NCBI RefSeq assembly: GCF_900108485.1
Contig: NZ_FNXF01000002.1
Location: 62,001-126,000, forward strand
Length of the DNA: 64,000 nt
DNA from: Rheinheimera pacifica
GTDB taxonomy: Bacteria; Pseudomonadota; Gammaproteobacteria; Enterobacterales; Alteromonadaceae
Reading direction: 5' to 3'
Part shown: positions 45,135 through 53,360 of the stretch, one piece after another
How positions within the stretch are numbered: the first letter of the stretch is position 1
Layout: the number at the start of each line of letters is the position of its first letter
Made by a program: the position numbers and the translations under genes
Notes under the pieces: generated by a model
Databases searched by the model: none
Told to the model about the DNA's origin: nothing
What the model saw: the letters and a program-made list of their open reading frames with translations, nothing else

Positions 45135-45247
45135 CATTATGTTTTGCTAGGCGAATTTACAACTTCATTAATGGCTTTATTAGCTGTATAACTGTGCACT
45201 ATTAAAATAATTTAATTAAAACTTGGCCCTAGCTACCAGTGTAAAGT

Positions 45248-46414
45248 ATGAATCTAAACCAATACTATACGAAATCTGAGTTCAGTGATTTGCTTGTAAG
45301 CAACTTAAGCCTTGAAGCGCCTTATCGTGCCGTCGATCTTGGCTTTGGAGCAGGTGATTTACTTTATGCAGCTAAGCGAAGATGGAACACTTTAGATTTA
45401 ATAGGAATCGATATAGACCCTCGAAATGTCCAAGAGGCAAATCTTAAAAAGTCTATTAACGCTATACATCACGACGGATTCTGTCCACATCTACCTGATC
45501 TCATAACAGAAAAATATGGCACCATAGACTTACTTATTAGCAATCCCCCATATTATTCCAGAGAGTTAGACCTTGATATTATAAAAATTCTTAAAAGTGT
45601 TGGATTTGACAGCTTCATCTCAACAAATGTTAAAACAATACCAGCAGAACTAGTATTCCTTGCTCAGAATATAAGACTCCTTAATGAAAATAGCGAACTA
45701 GCAATCATACTCCCTGCTGGGCTAATCTCTGGTGAACGATGGGCATCACTTAGGAGCCATCTTTTAGAAAAGTTTCATATAAAAAGAATAATTCAGCTCC
45801 CATCTGGCAGCTTTAAAAATACAGAAGCTCAGGCTTTTATTCTGATACTTAAAATGCGAAGTAAAGACAAAAATAATCTCGTGGAATTATCTCATGTTTA
45901 CAAAAACTATTCTATTTTCATTTCAAAAGATGAAGCTATACAGAGAAGCGATTACGAGTTTTATTCCAGCCAAACTTCCAACCCAATAAAGCAAAAAGTA
46001 GAAAATATCGAATTCTCCATTTTCCGAGGGAAAACCTCTTATGCCGAATTAAAGAGAACCGAATATAACTTTATACATACTACTGGACTAACAAATACCC
46101 CTTCAGAAATTAGTTTTGATAACAAAACATGCCTGAGTCAAGTAGTTACTAAACCTAGGGACATTTTAATAGCAAGGGTTGGAAGGAGATGTTTAGGTAG
46201 AATCGCGAGAGTAACTTCAGGGCAAGCGATTGTAAGCGACTGTATTATAGTTGTTAGACCCGACAACGAAGAGTCTGCGAGTAAAATTTGGCACAAACTC
46301 ACAAGACCAGACACCAAAGATCTATTATATAAACGCTCTCTTGGAGTTGGTGCGAAGTACCTAACCCAAAAAATAATAAAGGAATTCCTGAACGATGTTC
46401 GAAGCACCGACTGA
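45248..46414 (+). CDS. N6-adenine DNA methyltransferase with specificity-like C-terminus
   Basis: 388 residues. SAM motif I reads VDLGFGAGDLL (residues 29-39) and motif IV NPPY is at 99-102, so adenine-N6 methylation is predicted. Segments such as AIILPAGLISGERW (about 153) and IKRIIQLPSGSF are typical of type I/gamma-class methylases. The last 110 residues, with DILIARVGRRCLGRIARV (about 309), resemble the target-recognition strand of HsdS, so recognition and methylation appear fused. No restriction endonuclease is adjacent. Base composition is AT-rich with AGA arginine codons, unlike the flanking genes. It begins the four-gene operon and overlaps the next gene by 20 nt. Its role is probably self-marking or substrate modification for the system. 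Confidence 0.82.
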   Translation: MNLNQYYTKSEFSDLLVSNLSLEAPYRAVDLGFGAGDLLYAAKRRWNTLDLIGIDIDPRNVQEANLKKSINAIHHDGFCPHLPDLITEKYGTIDLLISNPPYYSRELDLDIIKILKSVGFDSFISTNVKTIPAELVFLAQNIRLLNENSELAIILPAGLISGERWASLRSHLLEKFHIKRIIQLPSGSFKNTEAQAFILILKMRSKDKNNLVELSHVYKNYSIFISKDEAIQRSDYEFYSSQTSNPIKQKVENIEFSIFRGKTSYAELKRTEYNFIHTTGLTNTPSEISFDNKTCLSQVVTKPRDILIARVGRRCLGRIARVTSGQAIVSDCIIVVRPDNEESASKIWHKLTRPDTKDLLYKRSLGVGAKYLTQKIIKEFLNDVRSTD

Positions 46415-47312
46415 CTGGGAATCTTACTACGACGACATAACGAACAAATGTGAGTTCTATATCAAGAGCGGCTACTGGGAAGATATCGACAAGTACCAAC
46501 TCAAGTCTTGGCTAGAAAATTTTAAGACTGACGAAGAAAAGTACTTTTCTGTCTGTATATTAGATTCTCTAGTTTTCAGAACAAAAAGAATGATTGATGC
46601 TAGTATAAATGAAATTGCATCATCAAAAATCCCGAAATTTTTGTATGAAATCGGTCACCCGTTAAATCAGTGTATAGAAAGTTGGCTAACGTCTTTAAGC
46701 ACTGGACAGAACGTACCGGTAAGATTCATTTCAATAGAAAGTGTTGACAAGAAAACAGGGAAAAGTGGTCCTGTAGTTATCAGACAGTTAAAACAGACGC
46801 TAGACCTCGCGGGACATTTATCCCTAAAAATAGACCAGATTCCTAATATGCCTGCGACAGTAAAAGCTATCGTTATAGTAGATGATTTCTCTGGAACGGG
46901 AGAACAGTTTGTAGGATTCTATCAAAAACAGCTGAAAAATATTTTACCTGATGGTGTTAAGGTGCTTTTCATACCTTTAGCTGCACACGTCGAAGCATTG
47001 GCTCATATCCAACAACAGTTGCCAGAAGTTAAAGTTTCTCCTGTCGAATTACTAACTCTCGAAGACTCCTTTTTTTATCCAATTAATGGTTACTTTAGAG
47101 GTGATAAAACAAACACTGTCGATAGCGCAATAGCTTTTTATAAAAAGCTTTGCTCTAACAAAGGTTTTGGAAAGGAAAACTACCTGTTTGGAAAAGGTGA
47201 GCAAGGCCTTTGCTTTGCATTCTACCTTTCTACACCTAATAACAATCTAAAGATTCTCTATCACAGAAAAAATGGGTTGGAATGGGACAACCTACTTTAT
47301 AGGAATAAATAG
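46395..47312 (+). CDS. Phosphoribosyltransferase-like protein (PRTase-CE type) of a conflict island
   Basis: 305 residues. The PRPP-binding loop reads AIVIVDDFSGTGEQF (residues 158-172), the standard hydrophobic-DD-x-x-TG motif. The N-terminal helical region has KYQLKSWLENF and EEKYFSVCILDSLVFRTKRM (about 34-66), which matches the PRTase-CE group found in prokaryotic conflict systems. In typical purine PRTases the enzyme salvages bases; members of this group are predicted to ribosylate or cleave nucleotides as effectors, and the substrate is unknown. It overlaps the methylase by 20 nt, and a single nt separates it from the ATPase start, so all are co-translated. Confidence 0.78.
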   Translation: MFEAPTDWESYYDDITNKCEFYIKSGYWEDIDKYQLKSWLENFKTDEEKYFSVCILDSLVFRTKRMIDASINEIASSKIPKFLYEIGHPLNQCIESWLTSLSTGQNVPVRFISIESVDKKTGKSGPVVIRQLKQTLDLAGHLSLKIDQIPNMPATVKAIVIVDDFSGTGEQFVGFYQKQLKNILPDGVKVLFIPLAAHVEALAHIQQQLPEVKVSPVELLTLEDSFFYPINGYFRGDKTNTVDSAIAFYKKLCSNKGFGKENYLFGKGEQGLCFAFYLSTPNNNLKILYHRKNGLEWDNLLYRNK

Positions 47313-47313
47313 A

Positions 47314-49314
47314 ATGAACTCTGAGCTAATTAAAATATTTGCCAAGAACAGAGCTGAAGAGTTCCCTATAGATGTCTGGGGAGAATATGTCCTTCCACCA
47401 AATTATCAGTCGATAAATCTATTTAATTTTGATAAAGCGGTGATGGTAGAAGGTGGTCGAGGATCTGGCAAGACCATGTTTCTACGATATCACTGCCATG
47501 ACACTCGTTTTAGCAATAAAAGAGAAAATGTTGCAGTAAGAGAGGTTAGAAAGATTGGACTCTATCTACGACCTGATACTCATTTTTGTAGCAGTATAAC
47601 CGAAGAAATATATGGGGCATCATGGAAAAAGATATTTTCTAAATACATCTTAATCAACGTACTAAGAGAATTTTCTTCTGTTGTAAACAATATATCGCAA
47701 TGCAATTTCGAAAAAAGCAACTTCCCGTCAAAGAGCATAATTAATTTAGAGCTTCCTAGAAAATTCAACGATAGAATGAGAACTAATTTAACTTACATAT
47801 CTGAGTTGGGCACGCTATCTGATGAATTGCTTGCAGAGTTAAACGATTGGGTCAGTGATCCTGATTATTTTGAAAAGCCTGTTTTCCCCGATACTCGCAG
47901 CATATTAAAATCAATTATAGAAAGCTTTAGAGATTTTTCAGAACATACAAAGTCAACTGCCTTCACTTTGTACATCGACGAATATGAAAACCTCACCACT
48001 GAACAACAAGAATTAATAAATGATTGGATAAAGCACGGAGCAGATGATTTAATAATATCCTCTGCGTATAAAAAACATGCTAATGTTTCTAGAAGCACTT
48101 CTGGAAAAGAAAGTCTTGTTTTAAGAAACGACTACAGAAAAATTGATTTAGAGGACTTTAGCACTAATGAGTTTAAAGTCTTTGCTGCAGAAATACTAAT
48201 ATTAAAACTACAAGGATGCGTAGAAGAAAGCTTTATAAATGAATACAGGAAGTTACTGTGCGACGAGTCCCTCATAAATCATAGGTTGGACAATAATTAC
48301 TCAGAAAATCTACTTGCTTTCGCAAATAACTTCCTACCGTCTATTTCATATGAAGATGTAGCAAAAGGTGTATTTCAAGATAAAACCCTTGAAAAGAGAC
48401 TAAGAGACTTTTTGGTCAAGCCCGCATTGCACTCTACTAAACTTACTCCTGAGCTCTTCATAGATTCTAGATTTCCAGTAGAATCTATTCTCAATGGTAT
48501 TCTATTGAATAGGCCCTCTCAATCAGAAAAGTATATCTTAGAAAAATTTGATGAACTCAAGAAGAGTGGTGATAACACCTTTTATAAAAGCTACACTGAT
48601 GTTCTTGTAGGCGCACTACTATGGATTTATATATCCGCAGGTAGACGAACAATTCCTATTTATTCTGGTTTTGACAGAATATGTCTTATGGCAAGGTCAA
48701 ACATGAGGCATTTCCTCGAGTTCTGTCACCAATGCCTTGTAGAGTACAAAAGATTTAGTGAACTTTCAGAGACAGTGATTCCTTCAATTCCCGTATCTAT
48801 ACAAGCTCTTGCAGCTCGAAAAAACAGTGAACTAGAGGTTGCAAAAGTAGTAGAACTTGGCAGATGGGGAAACAATCTTCGATTCATAGTTAACCGTCTT
48901 GGGCTTTTCTTCCAACTACTGCAAAAACGGAAGTCTCAAAGTGAACCTGAAATCGTCCATTTCGGTATTGAGGTAACGAGTGTCGAAATGTTGCCTGAAA
49001 ATATTAAGTTACTCTTGAGTGAGCTTAAGATCTGGTCAGTGCTAATAGAGTATCAAGGAGATACAAAGAGAAAATCTCACTTAGACTTCACATCCTATGA
49101 ATACATGCTACACCCAATGTTCTCCCCGAATTTCTCAATATCGTTTAGAAAGATTCGAAAACACACATTCAGCGTAAAAGATATTGAGATAATATTCTGC
49201 GGCTCCGAAGATGATTTCATTACTTTCTGCAAACCCTATTTAAACAAGAGTACAAGTGAATCAGATTTTTCGTCGGCAAGGGAAATGCAAGGAACTCTGT
49301 TCGATGAAATTTGA
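47314..49314 (+). CDS. ORC/CDC6-like AAA ATPase of a conflict island
   Basis: 666 residues from ATG 47314, which follows AGGAAT and begins 1 nt after the previous stop; an upstream in-frame ATG at 47272 lies inside the previous gene. Walker A is GGRGSGKT (residues 47-54) and Walker B LYIDEYEN (219-226), with a sensor-like SSAYKK near 246. The domain between them and the helical lid match ORC/CDC6-like (STAND-type) ATPases that accompany PRTase-CE proteins. The remaining 400 residues are helical with no recognised motif, probably the sensor or effector-docking part. It would act as the NTP-driven switch of the system. Overlaps the next gene by 11 nt. Confidence 0.8.
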   Translation: MNSELIKIFAKNRAEEFPIDVWGEYVLPPNYQSINLFNFDKAVMVEGGRGSGKTMFLRYHCHDTRFSNKRENVAVREVRKIGLYLRPDTHFCSSITEEIYGASWKKIFSKYILINVLREFSSVVNNISQCNFEKSNFPSKSIINLELPRKFNDRMRTNLTYISELGTLSDELLAELNDWVSDPDYFEKPVFPDTRSILKSIIESFRDFSEHTKSTAFTLYIDEYENLTTEQQELINDWIKHGADDLIISSAYKKHANVSRSTSGKESLVLRNDYRKIDLEDFSTNEFKVFAAEILILKLQGCVEESFINEYRKLLCDESLINHRLDNNYSENLLAFANNFLPSISYEDVAKGVFQDKTLEKRLRDFLVKPALHSTKLTPELFIDSRFPVESILNGILLNRPSQSEKYILEKFDELKKSGDNTFYKSYTDVLVGALLWIYISAGRRTIPIYSGFDRICLMARSNMRHFLEFCHQCLVEYKRFSELSETVIPSIPVSIQALAARKNSELEVAKVVELGRWGNNLRFIVNRLGLFFQLLQKRKSQSEPEIVHFGIEVTSVEMLPENIKLLLSELKIWSVLIEYQGDTKRKSHLDFTSYEYMLHPMFSPNFSISFRKIRKHTFSVKDIEIIFCGSEDDFITFCKPYLNKSTSESDFSSAREMQGTLFDEI

Positions 49315-50218
49315 GAATTTATTAGAAGTTGATCGTTCCAAGCTATTAACTATAAAAGCAGACATATTCTTCTTTGGGGAGCCATTGGATGACAGGGGGA
49401 AATTCGTCGTATTGGCTCTTCAGGAAAATTTAAGCCCCAAAAAAGTAATTGTTAAATTTGACGCTTCTAAAATGACTTTTACTATTAATGGCGCGAGTAT
49501 TCCATTAAGAGATTTTTCGTCATATCTAAATAAAATATCACCGGAAAATATAACTGGACAAATTATCGTCGACGCAACCACCTTGGGCGTTTCGGAATTA
49601 CTGTACATACTTAGATGGGCATTAAGACTGGAGCTCAAAGCAAAAATTATTTACGCTGAACCCAAGAACTATCCCAGCGTTTTTGACGCACCTAGCGACT
49701 ATGGACGTCACCATTTTAATTTATCTTCGTCTTCTGTCGGATATAGAGCCCTTCCGGGTTTCACTAGAACAACTTCTACCGTAAAAAAGGCACATTTAAT
49801 AGCGCTACTAGGATTCGAAAGAGTTAGGTTAGGGCAGTTACTTCAAAATGATGAAGGTGCATTCATCGAAGCAGTGACACCCATTTTTGGAGTCCCGAGT
49901 TTTCGCCCCTCATTTGACAAACACAGCGCTTATCAAAATATAGATAGGCTTGTCAGAGTCTCTGACAAGCCTGAATTTTGCTGTGCGAGCAACCCTTTTG
50001 AAACATTCCGGAAACTCAAGTTTATTAAAAAATGCTTACCAGACAAGGTACTACATATAGCACCTATTGGCACAAAACCTATGGCAATCGGAGCTTGTCT
50101 CTTTATCCTAAGTAATCTGAATGAGAATGTTGGGTTGATGTATGATCATCCAATTAACTCCAAGGGTAGAAGTACAGGTGTTACCAAAATTCACTTATAT
50201 GAAGTCAGCTTTGCGTGA
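49304..50218 (+). CDS. Unknown protein with Rossmann/CARF-like features, last gene of the island
   Basis: 304 residues from ATG 49304; an earlier in-frame ATG at 49256 would overlap the ATPase by 59 nt. No known family is recognised. Two parts can be seen: an N-terminal half with QIIVDATTLGVSELLYIL (about 86-103), a strand followed by an acidic residue and helix, and a C-terminal half with HIAPIGTKPMAIGACLF (about 251-267). The GTK-P-M element resembles the ligand-loop GTK of CARF/Card1-type nucleotide sensors, but this is a short pattern and proves nothing. It overlaps the ATPase stop by 11 nt and ends the operon. Possible roles: nucleotide sensor or nuclease partner; not established. Confidence 0.6.
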   Translation: MKFENLLEVDRSKLLTIKADIFFFGEPLDDRGKFVVLALQENLSPKKVIVKFDASKMTFTINGASIPLRDFSSYLNKISPENITGQIIVDATTLGVSELLYILRWALRLELKAKIIYAEPKNYPSVFDAPSDYGRHHFNLSSSSVGYRALPGFTRTTSTVKKAHLIALLGFERVRLGQLLQNDEGAFIEAVTPIFGVPSFRPSFDKHSAYQNIDRLVRVSDKPEFCCASNPFETFRKLKFIKKCLPDKVLHIAPIGTKPMAIGACLFILSNLNENVGLMYDHPINSKGRSTGVTKIHLYEVSFA

Positions 50219-50355
50219 TTAAAACAATCGCCGTATTATTAGAATCTAAAGCCCGCAGTTGATTCGAATTATTCCGGGTATTCTGATCACGATGTTAGAT
50301 AGCTAAATTGGCTACCGTCACAGCTAATTTGTAGCTGTGACGGCAGATCAATTTG
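50219..50355. other. Junction of island and gamma-glutamyltransferase region
   Basis: 137 nt, AT-rich at first. It holds the hairpin 50315-50343 (CCGTCACAGCT / AGCTGTGACGG). No flanking direct repeat or attachment site could be found on visual comparison with the 45135-45247 side. Confidence 0.45.
50315..50343. terminator. Stem-loop between island and ggt
   Basis: An 11-bp perfect stem around AATTTGT, 12 nt after the ggt stop on the minus strand and 97 nt after the last island gene. No clear T-run follows, so termination is weak or factor-assisted. Confidence 0.55.
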
Positions 50356-52080
50356 TCAGTACCCTGCCGCCTGGCCGTCTTTACGTGATTCAGATGCCCC
50401 CACCCAAACACCGTTGGCGTGATCACGCATAATGGCCTGATAACCACCGTAGCCGCCTAAGCCGTAGCGAACATCGTGGCCCTTTTTCATCAGCTCGCGC
50501 GCAGTTTCGTAAGGTATGCCGCGCTCTACTTCAATATAGCCACCGTTTTGCAGATACATGTCGCTGCCATCGGTTGGCTCGGTGCTGCCCAGATGCTGCC
50601 AGCGTGCGGCGTCTCCGGCTTCTTGCAGGTTCATGCCGTAATCCACCATATTGATTAAAATCTGCACATGGCCCTGTGGCTGCATAGCACCACCCATGAC
50701 GCCAAAGCTCACCAGCGGTTTGTCATCTTTGGTGATAAAGGCAGGAATAATGGTATTAAATGGCCGCTTGCCCGGCTGATAAGCATTGGCGTGCTTTTTG
50801 TCCATCGAAAACAACTGGCCACGGTCCTGAAATACAAAACCTAACCCCGGCACCACTACGCCTGAGCCCATGCCCCGGTAATTGCTTTGAATTAACGACA
50901 CCATATTGCCGTCTTTGTCGGCGGTGGTCATATAAATAGTATCGCCTTCATACAAATTCGGGTTACCGGCATCAACCCGTTTGGCGGCTTTGTCGCCAAT
51001 CAGTTTGGCGCGCTCGCGGCCATATTCCTCTGAAATGAGTGCCTCTACCGGCGCCTTGTTAAAATCTTCATCCGCGTAGAATTTAGCTCTGTCTTCAAAG
51101 GCCAGTTTTTTCGCCTCAACCAGCAGGTGCAAACTTTCCGGCGTGTTAAAACCAGCGGCTTTTAAATCGAAGTTTTTCAGAATTTGCAGCATCTGTAAGG
51201 CAGCTATACCCTGGCCATTTGGTGGCAGTTCCCACAGGGTATAACCTTTGTAGTCTACCCCCACCGGCTCTACCCAGCTTGAACGGTGATTAGCAAAATC
51301 GGCATAACGCAGATAACCGGCATTGGCGCGCATAAAACGATCAATTTCTACAGCTATATCGCCTTTATAAAAGGCGTCACGTCCGTCTTTTGCCAGCGCT
51401 TTAAAAGTATTGGCCAGCGCCGGGTTTTTAAACATTTCGCCTTTGGCCGGGGCTTTACCATTAATGGTAAAAGTGCCTTTGAAATCACCAGGTTGCTGGC
51501 TTAATACCGGCACACTGCGATCCCAGTAATATGCAATCAACTCACTAACGGGTAAGCCGTTTTCAGCATAACTGATAGCAGGCTGCAAAATTTCCGGCAT
51601 CGGCATACTGCCAAATTTCTGGTGTAGTTCAAACCAGCCGTCAACCGCGCCGGGAACGCTGATCGGCAACATACCATGTGGTGGTAAATCGGTGCGGCCA
51701 AGCTTTTGCAGTTCATGCGCCAGCATTTCATAACTTAAACTCAGCGGCGAGCGGCCGGAGGCATTTAAGCCATGCAGCTTTTGCGTTTTGGCATCCCAGA
51801 CAATAGCGTATAAATCGCCGCCGATACCATTGCCGGTAGGCTCCATTAGCCCTAAGGCGGCATTGGCAGCAATGGCGGCGTCGATGGCATTGCCACCGCG
51901 GCGCATAATATCCAGTGCAATTTGCGTTGCTAAAGGCTGGCTGGTAGCCGCCATAACATTAGGAGCGATCACTTCAGAACGGCTGGCAAACTCTGCGCCG
52001 GTAATGCGGTCGTAACCCTGGGCACCAGCGGCCAACACCAGGCTTACGCCAACGGCCAGCCCCATAAACACGCTTTTCAT
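50356..52080 (-). CDS. ggt: Gamma-glutamyltransferase
   Basis: 574 residues, the usual full-length proenzyme. A signal peptide (MKSVFMGLAVGVSLVLAAGAQG, here cited in part as MKSVFMGLAVGVS) is followed by NAIDAAIAANAALGLMEP (about 66-83), the small-loop NGIGG, and the autocleavage threonine in YEGDTIYMTTADKDGN (about 366-381), the second Thr being the N-terminal nucleophile of the small subunit. It transfers gamma-glutamyl groups of glutathione in the periplasm or hydrolyses them. It faces the thioesterase gene. Confidence 0.93.
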   Translation of the reverse strand: MKSVFMGLAVGVSLVLAAGAQGYDRITGAEFASRSEVIAPNVMAATSQPLATQIALDIMRRGGNAIDAAIAANAALGLMEPTGNGIGGDLYAIVWDAKTQKLHGLNASGRSPLSLSYEMLAHELQKLGRTDLPPHGMLPISVPGAVDGWFELHQKFGSMPMPEILQPAISYAENGLPVSELIAYYWDRSVPVLSQQPGDFKGTFTINGKAPAKGEMFKNPALANTFKALAKDGRDAFYKGDIAVEIDRFMRANAGYLRYADFANHRSSWVEPVGVDYKGYTLWELPPNGQGIAALQMLQILKNFDLKAAGFNTPESLHLLVEAKKLAFEDRAKFYADEDFNKAPVEALISEEYGRERAKLIGDKAAKRVDAGNPNLYEGDTIYMTTADKDGNMVSLIQSNYRGMGSGVVVPGLGFVFQDRGQLFSMDKKHANAYQPGKRPFNTIIPAFITKDDKPLVSFGVMGGAMQPQGHVQILINMVDYGMNLQEAGDAARWQHLGSTEPTDGSDMYLQNGGYIEVERGIPYETARELMKKGHDVRYGLGGYGGYQAIMRDHANGVWVGASESRKDGQAAGY

Positions 52081-52173
52081 AGCAGACTCCGGAAAATGAT
52101 TATTGCTCGACCTTACTCAGCTTGCGACTACCATACCAGAGCTTTACGACCAGTGAAACGTAGCCTGCGATGT

Positions 52174-52569
52174 TTACGCTTTATACATGTGTTGGTTAAG
52201 CTGTTGTTTTTGTTCTGCACTAATAACCACGGCTTTATTGGCTGCATAATCAAACTGCACCAATACTGCCGTACCCGACACCGTTTTTACACCGTGCTGC
52301 CAGGCTTCCTGGTACACATCAAAAGAGCTGCCGCCAATGCGGCTAATATAGGTACGGATTTCAACATCGGCGCCGTAATGCGTTTGGGCATGGTAATCCA
52401 GCTTGACGCTGGCAATAATCAGCGGCCACTGGCGTAAATTAAGCTCTGGTGTAAAAATTTTGAAAACATCTTGTCTTGCGCCTTCAAACCAGACTGCAAA
52501 CACAGTATTGTTGATATGCCCCAGCGCATCCGTGTCAGAGAAACGCGGAGAAATAATGTCTTGCCACAT
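52174..52569 (-). CDS. Acyl-CoA thioesterase, YbgC/4HBT type
   Basis: 131 residues. The 4-hydroxybenzoyl-CoA-thioesterase motif is PRFSDTDALGHINNTVFAVW (about 8-27): Asp12 and the Asp/His pair of the DTDALGHINN element. It hydrolyses short acyl-CoA or acyl-ACP substrates. It is divergent from the 2OG-dioxygenase gene, their starts 12 nt apart. Confidence 0.9.
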   Translation of the reverse strand: MWQDIISPRFSDTDALGHINNTVFAVWFEGARQDVFKIFTPELNLRQWPLIIASVKLDYHAQTHYGADVEIRTYISRIGGSSFDVYQEAWQHGVKTVSGTAVLVQFDYAANKAVVISAEQKQQLNQHMYKA

Positions 52570-52581
52570 AAAGGTAACCCG

Positions 52582-53286
52582 ATGACCGATTTTATAGAGG
52601 TGTACGATAATGCGTTAAGCAGCGAGTTTTGCCAACAGCTGATTAAGGTGTTTGACCAAAGCCCGCATACCACGGCCGGCCGCACCGGCGGCGGTGTGGA
52701 TACCAGTAAAAAAATCAGTACAGATTTATATCTGTACCAACATGCAGAATACCAGCCGCTACTAAAAGTGATCTGGGAAGCCACCACCCGCTATGCCAGT
52801 GACTATTTTAAAAAGTACCATTTTGCCCTGATTGGCCCAATGGGGTTAACCATAGCGCACCCGCAAACCGGCCAGCCCACCGCCATTACACATGACAACT
52901 TTGCCGAACTGGGTGAGCCCAAAACACTGGATTTTATGCGCGCGCTGTTTCGGCTGGGTAATATTCAGGCGCAGAAATATCAGGCTGGCGTAGGTAATTA
53001 CGGTTACTGGCATAGTGAAGTGTATCCACAGCAAGGCAGCACTGAGCCACTGCACCGTACCTTATTGTTTATGTTTTATTTAAATGACGTAGCCGAGGGC
53101 GGCCAAACCGAGTTTTACTACCAAAACAAAAGCATTTCGCCCAAAACCGGCCGTATGGTAATAGCACCGGCCTACTTTACCCACACCCATCGCGGCTGTG
53201 TACCGGTCTCAAATGACAAGTATATTTTAACCAGCTGGATCCTGTTTAACAGTGCCGAGCAAATATACGGCCCGCCGCAACGTTAA
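52582..53286 (+). CDS. 2OG-Fe(II) oxygenase (prolyl-4-hydroxylase-like)
   Basis: 234 residues from ATG 52582, with AAGG seven nt upstream; a longer frame from 52471 lacks a ribosome site and overlaps the thioesterase start. The double-stranded beta-helix motif reads YWHSEVYP (His144, Glu146; HxE rather than the usual HxD), HRTLLFMFYLNDVAEGGQTEF, and the distal His/Arg region in FTHTHRGCVPVSN. It should hydroxylate a protein or small substrate using iron and 2-oxoglutarate. Substrate unknown. Confidence 0.85.
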   Translation: MTDFIEVYDNALSSEFCQQLIKVFDQSPHTTAGRTGGGVDTSKKISTDLYLYQHAEYQPLLKVIWEATTRYASDYFKKYHFALIGPMGLTIAHPQTGQPTAITHDNFAELGEPKTLDFMRALFRLGNIQAQKYQAGVGNYGYWHSEVYPQQGSTEPLHRTLLFMFYLNDVAEGGQTEFYYQNKSISPKTGRMVIAPAYFTHTHRGCVPVSNDKYILTSWILFNSAEQIYGPPQR

Positions 53287-53310
53287 GTATGCCGCCACAG
53301 CATAAATAAA

Positions 53311-53334
53311 ACAGGGCAGAATAGTCTGCCCTGT
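53311..53334 (-). terminator. Terminator of the TonB receptor gene
   Basis: A perfect 10-bp stem (ACAGGGCAGA / TCTGCCCTGT) with a 4-nt loop. On the minus strand it is followed by a U-rich tail (TTTTATTTAT), so it mainly ends the receptor transcript from 53361. Confidence 0.82.
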
Positions 53335-53360
53335 ATACGCTGCCATTGGTACGGCATTAG

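Noticed and set aside
45248-50218. Type I restriction-modification or BREX system
   Set aside because: No HsdR-type helicase nuclease, PglZ phosphatase, BrxC or Lon-like gene is present; only the methylase resembles these systems.
45135-50355. Flanking direct repeats or tRNA attachment site of the AT-rich island
   Set aside because: Comparison of both flanks by eye gave no repeat longer than a few bases and no tRNA or integrase.
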